Source: Anaerolineae bacterium | Lineage (GTDB): Bacteria; Chloroflexota; Anaerolineae; J102 | Assembly (NCBI GenBank): GCA_015493675.1 | Contig: WGCR01000236.1 | Coordinates: 1 to 6,413, forward strand | Direction of reading: 5' to 3' | DNA: 6,413 nucleotides | Part shown: positions 1 through 5,427 of the stretch, one piece after another | Layout of the letters: every line of letters begins with the position of its first letter | How positions within the stretch are numbered: the first letter of the stretch is position 1 | Notes under the pieces: generated by a model | What the model was told of the DNA's origin: nothing | The model's database searches: none | Seen by the model: the letters and a program-made list of their open reading frames with translations, nothing else | Translations under genes and position numbers: made by a program

Positions 1-63
1 CACCTCGGGCCTGCGCCCCTCGGAAAAATTGGGAACAGCGCCGACGATACGTTTTTGATTCAT
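1..63 (-). CDS. Glutamate formimidoyltransferase, N-terminal fragment (partial)
   Basis: Only the first 21 codons are inside the window and the gene continues off the left edge. The translation starts MNQKRIVGAVPNFSEGR and runs on as RPEV. The VPNFSEGR stretch near the N-terminus is the hallmark of the formiminotransferase family (the FTCD N-terminal subdomain). Known members transfer the formimino group from N-formimino-L-glutamate to tetrahydrofolate in histidine degradation, in the cytoplasm. The ATG at 63-61 is supported by a GAGG Shine-Dalgarno sequence at 74-71 (minus strand), 7 nt upstream. The gene lies downstream of the rlmI-like gene on the same strand after a 223-nt gap, so it is probably not tightly coupled to it. 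Whether the full protein carries the cyclodeaminase domain cannot be seen. The identification rests on a short but very characteristic motif. Confidence 0.82.
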   Translation of the reverse strand, partial: MNQKRIVGAVPNFSEGRRPEV

Positions 64-70
64 GAGTTGA

Positions 71-74
71 CCTC
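71..74 (-). promoter_or_regulatory. Ribosome binding site of the formimidoyltransferase
   Basis: GAGG on the minus strand, 7 nt before the ATG at 63-61. It fixes the start codon of the truncated gene at the window edge. Confidence 0.6.
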
Positions 75-286
75 GCTATTATCAGGACAAAGGCGGCACG
101 GATATGAACATGCCATGTAATTTTTGAAAAATCCGATGAGTGCCTAAAAAATGGAGCGCCAGGACGAGGACCGCCCCCGCGTTTTCAGTTTCTGTATCAT
201 ACTCCGATTTGACAGGCTGATCAACTTCGGGCCGCACTTGCAGGATGATGACGCGCCGCTCCAAAATGCCCGCTATCCCAAAATCC

Positions 287-1510
287 TCACCTGCGCGGCG
301 TCACCTGCCCCAGCATGAACTTCAGATATCGGCCCTCAGGAAAATTCACGGCCACCGGATGATCCAGGGGCTGGCCCGCGTCGTGCTGGATGATGAACTG
401 ACGCTTCGCGTCTGCGGCGGCATCGGCCAGCATCGCCCGAAACGCGTCGGGGCTGACCTGAGACGTGCAACTGCTGGCGGCCAGCATCCTGCCCGGAGCC
501 AGACAGCGCATGGCCAGGGCGTTGAGACGGCGATAAGCCTTGAGGGCCTGGGGCGTCTGGCTTTTGGAGCGGGCGAAGCTGGGCGGGTCCACGATGATGA
601 GATCGAAACGCTTGCCCTCGCCGTGATATTTCTCCAGCAGATCAAAGACGTCGGCCACGACGAACTCATGGGCGGTCGGGTCCAGACCATTGAGCTGGAA
701 ATTATGACGGGCAGTGGCGATGGCTGCAGGCGCGCTATCCACCGAAACCACCTGAGCGGCTCCCGCCTTTGCCACATACACGCTGAAACCGCCGGTGTAG
801 CTGAAAAGATTAAGCACGCGTTTGCCCGGGCTCCACTCGCCCGCGGTGGCCCGATTGTCCCGTTGATCCAGGAAAAATCCGGTTTTCTGGCCGTGCAGCA
901 CATCCACCGCGAAGCGGAGGCCGTTTTCGCGGATGATGATCTCGCCTGCGGGCGGCGCACCAGCCAGCAAACGCCAATCCTCGCCCGAGCGATCTATCAC
1001 CCCGGCCAGCGGGATGACATCTTGCAGCGCGTCCACTACCCACTTTTGCACCCGGGCCAGGCTGGCGGAGTAGGTTTTGATCACAGCCCAGCGCCGTTCT
1101 CCCTCCTCATCTCCGTACAGATCCACGACAATGCCGGGCAGCCCGTCGCTCTCGCCGTAGACCCAGCGGTAGGCGGTGCTGGCTGCTTCTGGTTGCCGCA
1201 AGGGCGCGCGGCGCTGCCAGGCGGCCTGCACTCGGGTGCGAATGAACGCGGCGTCGGGGAGAGCCGTCTGGCTGAAAAGCCGCACGGCGATGGGACCATG
1301 CGCGTCCCACAGGCCCACGGCCTGCTGATTGGCGCTCTGCACCCGCACCCAGGCGCCCGAGAGCAGCCCCGCGGGCGAGCGCTCCACCGCGTCCCGGTAA
1401 ATCCAGGGATGCCCCAGACGAATCTGATCTTTCAGACGCGGGGAGACGAAGATATGGGTTGTTTTGCGGGTCGGACGGGAAGATTTGCGTTTGGACATAA
1501 CAGACGTCAT
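287..1510 (-). CDS. rlmI: RlmI-like class I SAM-dependent 23S rRNA (cytosine-C5) methyltransferase
   Basis: A 407-aa protein, close to the 396 aa of E. coli RlmI, which makes m5C1962 in 23S rRNA using SAM. Domains in order: a basic N-terminal tail (1-18); a PUA-type RNA-binding domain (about 19-95; LKDQIRLGHPWIYRDAVE at 27-44); a linker domain with YGESDGLPGIVVD (118-130); and a Rossmann methyltransferase domain from about 200. The family motif GQKTGFFLDQRDNR is at 207-220, SAM motif I LFSYTGGFS at 235-243, acidic residue D258 at the end of the next strand, motif IV DPPSF at 308-312, and motif VI SSC at 346-348. C348 is the likely catalytic cysteine. The C-terminus has DHPV (383-386) and PEGRYLK (391-397), also typical of this family. 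The start is uncertain: ATG at 1510 and ATG at 1498 (MSKRK) are both possible and neither has a clear Shine-Dalgarno. It lies downstream of the sulfatase-like gene, separated by a palindromic repeat. Family assignment is firm, but the exact rRNA target is inferred from homology. Confidence 0.92.
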   Translation of the reverse strand: MTSVMSKRKSSRPTRKTTHIFVSPRLKDQIRLGHPWIYRDAVERSPAGLLSGAWVRVQSANQQAVGLWDAHGPIAVRLFSQTALPDAAFIRTRVQAAWQRRAPLRQPEAASTAYRWVYGESDGLPGIVVDLYGDEEGERRWAVIKTYSASLARVQKWVVDALQDVIPLAGVIDRSGEDWRLLAGAPPAGEIIIRENGLRFAVDVLHGQKTGFFLDQRDNRATAGEWSPGKRVLNLFSYTGGFSVYVAKAGAAQVVSVDSAPAAIATARHNFQLNGLDPTAHEFVVADVFDLLEKYHGEGKRFDLIIVDPPSFARSKSQTPQALKAYRRLNALAMRCLAPGRMLAASSCTSQVSPDAFRAMLADAAADAKRQFIIQHDAGQPLDHPVAVNFPEGRYLKFMLGQVTPRR

Positions 1511-1537
1511 GAGCGGCTGCGCGCCGATGAGGAATGA

Positions 1538-1646
1538 AAATAGAACGCAGAAACTTCTGATGCCCGCAGATTTTCGCAGATTATCCTGATTTTATCTGTT
1601 TTTATCTGCGTAGATCGGCTTTTTCAGCGTCATCTGCGTTCTATTT
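1538..1646. repeat. Palindromic intergenic repeat with 14-nt perfect terminal inverted repeats
   Basis: This fills most of the 147-nt gap between the sulfatase-like gene and rlmI. The ends are perfect inverted repeats: AAATAGAACGCAGA at 1538-1551 and TCTGCGTTCTATTT at 1633-1646. Inside is a second, shorter inverted pair, CGCAGAT at 1575-1581 with ATCTGCG at 1604-1610. There are also two direct pairs: CGCAGATT at 1565-1572 and 1575-1582, and TTTATCTG at 1591-1598 and 1601-1608. The hexamer CGCAGA or its complement occurs five times. The architecture resembles MITE- or REP-like dispersed palindromes. It contains no coding sequence. In RNA it could fold into a long hairpin that ends or attenuates read-through from the sulfatase-like gene into rlmI; that role is inference. 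Confidence 0.65.
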
Positions 1647-1657
1647 ACGGAACAACG

Positions 1658-3028
1658 TTAGAGATACCCCAGGCCGCGCAGGTGTTTTTGCAGGTCTTCA
1701 TCCAGCTCGGGCGCGGCCGCGGCGTCAGTCAGCGGCGGATGTTCGGAGAGCCAGGCGTCCAGGCCCGCGGCGAGTTGCGCCGCGCGCGCTTCCTGCTCCC
1801 CGGCCAGATCGTGCGTCTCTGCCGGATCGTTAGCGAGATCGTACAGCCAGCGCTCGCCCTTGTTGCTGCGAATGAGCTTGAAGCCATCCCGGGCGATGGC
1901 GTCGTAGGTGCGGTCGTAGCCCTTGCTGGCGGGATCGAAATTCGGGTGGCGGCGGGCGAAGCGATGGCGATGGGGCGCGGTGTATTGGGTGATTTGAGGC
2001 CCGGAGGCGGGAGATTGAGAGAGCAAGGAGCGGCCAGGCAGGGGCAACGCGGGCGCAGCGCCCGCCAGATCGAGAAAAGTGGGCAGGAGATCGGTGTGCT
2101 GGACAGGGGTGTCGTCATCGCCCGCGGCCAGCGCCTGAGGATAGTGGATGATGAGGGGCACGCGGGCCAGGCTGTCGCAGACGCAGTACTGATGATCCAT
2201 GAGCCCGTGATCGCCGATGTTCTCGCCATGGTCGGAGGTGACAGCGATGAGCGTGTTTTTCAATGCGCCCACGCTGTCGAGGAAGGCGAACAGATCGCCG
2301 ATCTGCTCATCGACGTAGGCGATCTCGGCGTCGTACAGCGCCCGCAGGCCCGCGAAATCCTCGGGCGTCATCGCCACCTCGCCCGCCATGTAGGCCCAGG
2401 CGTCCTGATTCGCGGCCCGGGCGCGGCGCAGCGCCTCGGGGTCCAGCAGGCGCTCGGCGTAGCCGCGGGGCGGGCGGTAGGGCAGATGCGCATCGAGATA
2501 AAGCCCGAACATGAAGAAGGGGCGATCGGCGTCTCGCTGCTGCCGCCACCACTTGCGCACATACTTGTTCAGCTTGCGGGCGCCCTTGTCGCCACGCTCC
2601 AACACCTTTTTGCGCAGGGCCTTCTCCCACCAGGGGAATTTGGCCTTGCCCATGCCCGGGAAAATGCGCCATAGCGCGTAGAAATCCTCGAAGCCTCGAT
2701 CCAACCCGAAATGCGGACCCACCCAGGCGTTGGTGGAGAAAGCCGCGGTCTGATATCCGGCCTGACGCAGGCGCTCGGCCATGGTGGGGATGCTCTCATC
2801 CAGCCAGCGGGTTTCGACATTGACGCCATGCTGGCCCGGATGCAGGCCCGTGAACATGCTGGCGTGGCTGGGCAACGTCCAGATGGCGGCGCTGCGGGCC
2901 TGGGTGTAACGGCGGCTGTTTTCGGCCAGCCGATCCAGGTTGGGCGTGACGCTGCGGGCGTTGCCAAAAACGTGCAGACCGTCGAAACGGACGCAGTCGA
3001 GGACGAGGAGGAGGATGTTCGGGCGCAT
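1658..3028 (-). CDS. Sulfatase-superfamily hydrolase or transferase with Thr at the nucleophile position
   Basis: A 456-aa protein of the sulfatase / alkaline phosphatase superfamily, which cleaves or transfers sulfate or phosphate esters at a divalent metal site. It starts MRPNILLLVLDCVRFD, giving metal ligand D11 (the second Asp of the usual DD pair is C12) and D16. The nucleophile region is WTLPSHASMFTGLHP at 50-64. T51 sits where classical sulfatases have the formylglycine Cys or Ser of C/S-x-P-x-R, and H55 replaces the Arg. Further motifs are DAHLPY (179-184), TSDHGENIGDHG (264-275, D266/H267 as metal ligands), and a sulfatase-type C-terminal region, YDLANDPAETHDL (396-408), ending LRGLGYL. 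No signal peptide or membrane segment is obvious, so it is probably cytoplasmic. The start at 3028 is chosen because the family begins with M-x-P-N-I; the frame stays open upstream to a GTG at 3172, but that extension looks unlike the family. No Shine-Dalgarno is visible: the ATG follows a run of C. It is transcribed divergently from the small membrane protein gene. The fold is firm; the substrate is unknown. Confidence 0.9.
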   Translation of the reverse strand: MRPNILLLVLDCVRFDGLHVFGNARSVTPNLDRLAENSRRYTQARSAAIWTLPSHASMFTGLHPGQHGVNVETRWLDESIPTMAERLRQAGYQTAAFSTNAWVGPHFGLDRGFEDFYALWRIFPGMGKAKFPWWEKALRKKVLERGDKGARKLNKYVRKWWRQQRDADRPFFMFGLYLDAHLPYRPPRGYAERLLDPEALRRARAANQDAWAYMAGEVAMTPEDFAGLRALYDAEIAYVDEQIGDLFAFLDSVGALKNTLIAVTSDHGENIGDHGLMDHQYCVCDSLARVPLIIHYPQALAAGDDDTPVQHTDLLPTFLDLAGAAPALPLPGRSLLSQSPASGPQITQYTAPHRHRFARRHPNFDPASKGYDRTYDAIARDGFKLIRSNKGERWLYDLANDPAETHDLAGEQEARAAQLAAGLDAWLSEHPPLTDAAAAPELDEDLQKHLRGLGYL

Positions 3029-3070
3029 GGGGGGAAGATTCGTGGAGATTGGCGGGGATTGGTCGACATC

Positions 3071-3099
3071 ATTCTTACATGATCGAGACCTGTTGCCAA
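3071..3099 (-). promoter_or_regulatory. Candidate promoter of the sulfatase-like gene
   Basis: On the minus strand, TTGGCA (3099-3094) resembles a sigma70 -35 box. It is followed after 17 nt by AAGAAT (3076-3071), which is preceded by TGT as in an extended -10. A start about 7 nt further on would leave a leader of roughly 35 nt before the ATG at 3028. This is pattern matching only. Confidence 0.35.
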
Positions 3100-3117
3100 G
3101 TTTGGAGGAGAATGAGA

Positions 3118-3145
3118 TTGCGGAATGAATAGTTTTTGGTATAGA
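3118..3145 (+). promoter_or_regulatory. Candidate promoter of the small membrane protein gene
   Basis: TTGCGG (3118-3123) and TATAGA (3140-3145) are separated by 16 nt, giving a plausible sigma70-like promoter with a leader of about 40 nt before the ATG at 3193. It lies back to back with the candidate minus-strand promoter, with 18 nt between the two -35 boxes. It could serve the small gene alone or all three plus-strand genes. Confidence 0.3.
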
Positions 3146-3181
3146 GTTAGGCGTAGAAATTCCGTGAGACACTACTATGCT

Positions 3182-3186
3182 GGAGG
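3182..3186 (+). promoter_or_regulatory. Strong ribosome binding site of the small membrane protein
   Basis: GGAGG, 6 nt before the ATG at 3193. It is the best Shine-Dalgarno in the window and strongly supports translation of the 84-codon reading frame. Confidence 0.7.
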
Positions 3187-3192
3187 TTCGAT

Positions 3193-3447
3193 ATGGAAGG
3201 CTCGTTCATCCTGGCACAGATTTTTACAATCGGTCTTTGCCTGATTTTCTGCATTCTTACACCCATTCTCACAGTCATTGCTTTAATCAATCTAAAAAAG
3301 TGTGAGCTTTCATCCGCTGCAAAAGGAATTTGGGCGTTGGTAGTCATGGTTCCCATTCTTGGCCCAATTGCTTTCTGGATCATTGATCCTAACCCGGACA
3401 AGCCGGAACCAAAAAGCTTATCTCACGCAAAGACGCCAAGGCGCTAA
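3193..3447 (+). CDS. Small two-helix membrane protein, PLDc_N-type
   Basis: An 84-aa protein with two hydrophobic segments: about residues 6-32 (ILAQIFTIGLCLIFC and onward) and 46-64 (IWALVVMVPILGPIAFWII). A short basic loop, LKKCELSSAAKG, joins them. The second helix, with its LGPIAFWIID ending, matches the phospholipase D nuclease N-terminal domain (PLDc_N), a short membrane module often found as a stand-alone protein with no known activity. There is no PLD catalytic HKD motif. GGAGG lies 6 nt upstream of the ATG. The coding region is visibly AT-richer than the neighbouring genes. The hydrophilic tail from about residue 67 (NPDKPEPKSLSHAKTPRR) is encoded by the first copy of the duplicated intergenic repeat, so the native C-terminus may have been replaced or extended by repeat insertion. 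The flavoprotein gene follows 106 nt downstream on the same strand. Confidence 0.8.
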   Translation: MEGSFILAQIFTIGLCLIFCILTPILTVIALINLKKCELSSAAKGIWALVVMVPILGPIAFWIIDPNPDKPEPKSLSHAKTPRR

Positions 3448-3536
3448 GCTTTTCTTTGCCTCTTTTTTCCTTTGCGGCTCTGCGCCTTTGCGTGAGACAT
3501 TTTCTTGCCCAGCGAGCAAGGATTCCATTGATAAGG
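3392..3536 (+). repeat. Duplicated intergenic block, copy 1
   Basis: About 145 nt, from ACCCGGACAAGCCGGAACC to TTGATAAGG, that recurs at 5272-5420 with only scattered differences and small indels. A 53-nt core (3456-3508) is identical to 5338-5390. This copy begins inside the 3' end of the small membrane protein gene and ends at the ribosome-binding region of the flavoprotein gene. It contains a large imperfect hairpin. It has no transposase and no clear target-site duplication. Confidence 0.85.
3421..3497 (+). repeat. Imperfect palindrome (hairpin) within repeat copy 1
   Basis: The left arm is 3421-3448 and the right arm 3470-3497; 23 of 28 positions can pair. The outer 12 are perfect (TCTCACGCAAAG against CTTTGCGTGAGA). 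The 21-nt loop is pyrimidine-rich. The right arm is followed by CATTTTCTTG, so the hairpin might act as a weak terminator or as an mRNA 3'-end stabiliser for the small gene; that role is inferred. Confidence 0.7.
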
Positions 3537-3540
3537 AGCC

Positions 3541-3546
3541 AAGGAG
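3541..3546 (+). promoter_or_regulatory. Ribosome binding site that sets the flavoprotein start
   Basis: AAGGAG, 7 nt before the ATG at 3554. An AAGGAG-like run also occurs a few bases earlier (3533-3538), but its spacing of 15 nt is too long. The site decides for the 3554 start, although the frame stays open upstream to 3359. Confidence 0.65.
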
Positions 3547-3553
3547 TTACCTG

Positions 3554-5194
3554 ATGTCTGATTATGATGTTATCGTTATCGGTTCTGGCGCGGGAGGCCT
3601 GGCTGCAGCCGTGCCCATCGCCCAGGCGGGCAAGCGCGTGCTGGTGCTGGAACAGCACGAAATCCCCGGCGGCTGGAGCCAGACCTTCACCCTGAACGGC
3701 TATCGCTTCAGTCCGGGCGTGCATTACATCGGCGAGCTGGATGAAGGCGGGTGGCTGCGCTGGGTGTATGAAGGACTGGGCGTCTCCCGCGATATGATTT
3801 TCTTCGAACTGAATCCGGACGGCTTCGATCACGTCTATCTGGGCGAAGAACGATTCGATATCCCCAAGGGCAAAGAACGGCTGGCTAGCTACCTGAAAGA
3901 GCGCTTTCCCCACGAGGCCAAGGGCATCGACGGTTATCTCGACGCCGTGGATGAGTTGATGATCAAGCTCAACAATCTGGGCAAGGTCAACAGCCTGGGC
4001 AAGGCGGTAAAGGCGGCTCCGGGCGCTTTCTCCATTTTGCGCTGGTACAAGAAGACAGGCGGCGATCTACTGGACGCGTACATCTCTGATCCCAAACTCA
4101 AAGGCGTGCTCTCGGCCCAGGCCGGGGATCACGGCCTGCCGCCCAGCATGGCGTCGGTGTTCATGCACGCGGGCGTCACCCGACATTATTTCAATGGCGG
4201 CTACTTCCCCCGCGGCGGAGGCGGGGCCATTCCCAAGGCCTTTGTGCGGGCGCTGCGGCGAGCGGGCGGCGAGCTGCGGCTGCAAACGCCTGTCAGGCGC
4301 ATCTTGCTGGAGGGCAAACGGGCGGTGGGGGTCGAAACCGCGGCCGGGGATGTCATCACCGCGGATGTGGTCATCAGCAACGCCGACCCCGAGGTGACCT
4401 TTGGCAAGCTCATCGGCCGCGAAAACCTGCCTCCCAAACTGCGCAAGAAGATCGACGGCGTGAGATATTCCACCTCCTGCCTCAGCCTCTTCTTTGCGGT
4501 GGATATGGACCTGAAGGCCGCGGGCCTGGATTCGGGCAACAACTGGTTTTATGACCACGAAGATGTGGACAGGCTCTACAAAATGGGCCTGACCGACGCG
4601 GCGCTGAAACTGCCCCAGCCGCCCGCGTTCTTCCTCACCGTCACCACCCTCAAAGACCCCACCAAGATGCACAAAGGGCATCACACCCTGGAGATGTTCA
4701 GCTTCGTGGGCTATGACGCGTTCGAGCGATGGGCTGGCACCCGGCCCGGCAGCCGACCCGACGACTACGAGGCGATGAAGGAAGAACTGGCGGAGCGCAT
4801 GTTCCGGGCGCTGGAAAAACGCATCCCCGGCATCAGCCAGCACGTGGTTTTCTGGAATTTGGGGACGCCGCTGACCAACGAATTCTACATCAACGCCACC
4901 CGCGGCAGCCTCTACGGCACAGACAAAACGCCCGACCAGGTGGGCCCGGGCGGCTTCAACATCACCACGCCCTTCGACGGCCTGCTGATGTGCGGCGCCA
5001 GCACCCTCAGCCACGGCATTTCGGGCGTGACAGCCACGGGCCTGGCCGCGGCCCGCAAGGTGCTCGACGCCCGCACCAGCGAGCTGCTGACGCAAAACGG
5101 CCCGCCCCTGCGCATCTACCCATCGGAAGACATGAGCCAGTGGCCCGAAGACCTGCGGCAGCGGGCGGAACGAGGGGCTCGCCGCGCCGAGTGA
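3554..5194 (+). CDS. RetSat/CrtI-like FAD-dependent oxidoreductase (COG1233 type)
   Basis: A 546-aa flavoprotein. It opens with a dinucleotide-binding fold, VIVIGSGAGGLAAA (6-19), with E33 at the end of the second strand to hold the FAD ribose. GGWSQTF follows (39-45), then GVHYIGELDEGG (55-66), a stretch that resembles the GIHYIG segment of all-trans-retinol 13,14-reductase (RetSat). YFPRGGGGAIPKAF (217-230) and SNADPE (275-280) are typical of the phytoene desaturase / carotenoid isomerase / RetSat superfamily. The C-terminal FAD motif is DGLLMCGASTLSHGISGVTATG (475-496). Family members reduce, desaturate or isomerise conjugated polyene or isoprenoid substrates, usually at membranes. The start at 3554 has AAGGAG 7 nt upstream and places the Rossmann motif at the N-terminus; the in-frame extension to 3359 only reads through the repeat. 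A polar tail of about 45 residues follows the FAD motif. No crtB, crtE or other carotenoid gene is nearby, so the substrate is unknown. Confidence 0.9.
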   Translation: MSDYDVIVIGSGAGGLAAAVPIAQAGKRVLVLEQHEIPGGWSQTFTLNGYRFSPGVHYIGELDEGGWLRWVYEGLGVSRDMIFFELNPDGFDHVYLGEERFDIPKGKERLASYLKERFPHEAKGIDGYLDAVDELMIKLNNLGKVNSLGKAVKAAPGAFSILRWYKKTGGDLLDAYISDPKLKGVLSAQAGDHGLPPSMASVFMHAGVTRHYFNGGYFPRGGGGAIPKAFVRALRRAGGELRLQTPVRRILLEGKRAVGVETAAGDVITADVVISNADPEVTFGKLIGRENLPPKLRKKIDGVRYSTSCLSLFFAVDMDLKAAGLDSGNNWFYDHEDVDRLYKMGLTDAALKLPQPPAFFLTVTTLKDPTKMHKGHHTLEMFSFVGYDAFERWAGTRPGSRPDDYEAMKEELAERMFRALEKRIPGISQHVVFWNLGTPLTNEFYINATRGSLYGTDKTPDQVGPGGFNITTPFDGLLMCGASTLSHGISGVTATGLAAARKVLDARTSELLTQNGPPLRIYPSEDMSQWPEDLRQRAERGARRAE

Positions 5195-5301
5195 AGGCAA
5201 AGGGAACCTTTTCCGACCCGCCGACGTCTTATGACCGAGCCTCTCGCCTCTCGCCAAGAAAAGGACCCCTTACCCGGACAAGCCGGAACCCAAAAAGCTG
5301 A

Positions 5302-5379
5302 TCTCACGCAAAGTCGCCAAGACGCCAAGTTTTTTCATTGCCTCTTTTTTCCTTTGCGGCTCTGCGCCTTTGCGTGAGA
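5302..5379 (+). repeat. Imperfect palindrome (hairpin) within repeat copy 2
   Basis: The left arm is 5302-5329 and the right arm 5352-5379. The outer 12 nt pair perfectly (TCTCACGCAAAG against CTTTGCGTGAGA) and pairing is partial further in. The right arm is identical to that of copy 1, while the left arm carries several changes and the loop is slightly longer (22 nt). Confidence 0.7.
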
Positions 5380-5416
5380 CATTTTCTTGCTCAGGGGGCC
5401 AAGATTCTATATTGAT

Positions 5417-5420
5417 AAGG
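5417..5420 (+). promoter_or_regulatory. Ribosome binding site of the lipoprotein, at the edge of the repeat
   Basis: AAGG, 7 nt before the ATG at 5428. It is the last part of repeat copy 2, so the repeat appears to provide the translation signal. Confidence 0.5.
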
Positions 5421-5427
5421 TACTATC

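Larger units (their letters stand above)
5272..5420 (+). repeat. Duplicated intergenic block, copy 2
   Basis: The second copy of the block at 3392-3536, about 149 nt, lying in the 233-nt gap between the flavoprotein and lipoprotein genes. It begins ACCCGGACAAGCCGGAACC and ends TTGATAAGG, so it supplies the AAGG ribosome-binding sequence of the lipoprotein gene. The differences from copy 1 lie mainly in the left arm of the hairpin and just after the right arm. Unlike copy 1, it overlaps no gene. The 77 nt before it (5195-5271) hold only a weak 5-bp hairpin, AAAGG/CCTTT at 5199-5211. Confidence 0.85.

Noticed and set aside
82..264. A 60-codon minus-strand frame between rlmI and the formimidoyltransferase
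   Set aside because: It starts with TTG, has no convincing Shine-Dalgarno and no recognisable fold. The 64-286 spacer otherwise shows only short AT-rich palindromes (ACATG/CATGT at 108-118; ATTTTTGAAAAAT at 120-132), so I treat it as non-coding.
245..1537. A 430-codon plus-strand reading frame covering the whole rlmI gene
   Set aside because: It is antisense to a gene with unmistakable methyltransferase motifs. Its translation is rich in His, Gln, Gly and Arg with no family resemblance, as expected from an antisense frame in GC-biased coding DNA.
1682..2674. A 330-codon plus-strand reading frame inside the sulfatase-like gene
   Set aside because: It is antisense to well-conserved sulfatase motifs, with no own ribosome binding site or recognisable domain.
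3029..3172. A 48-residue N-terminal extension of the sulfatase-like protein from a GTG at 3172
   Set aside because: The extension is unlike the family, would run through the candidate promoter, and the family normally begins at the M-x-P-N-I stretch located at 3028.
3421..3502. Hairpin repeats considered as a CRISPR array or a riboswitch
   Set aside because: Only two copies exist, about 1.9 kb apart, with a gene between them and no regular spacers. No known riboswitch core is recognisable, so a dispersed palindromic repeat is the simpler reading.
3359..3553. Upstream in-frame extension of the flavoprotein
   Set aside because: It reads through the small gene's 3' end and the hairpin repeat. 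The Rossmann motif and the AAGGAG site both place the real start at 3554.
4067..5257. A 396-codon minus-strand reading frame opposite the flavoprotein
   Set aside because: Antisense shadow: the plus strand carries the FAD motifs, and the minus translation shows only low-complexity His/Gly/Ala/Arg-rich sequence.
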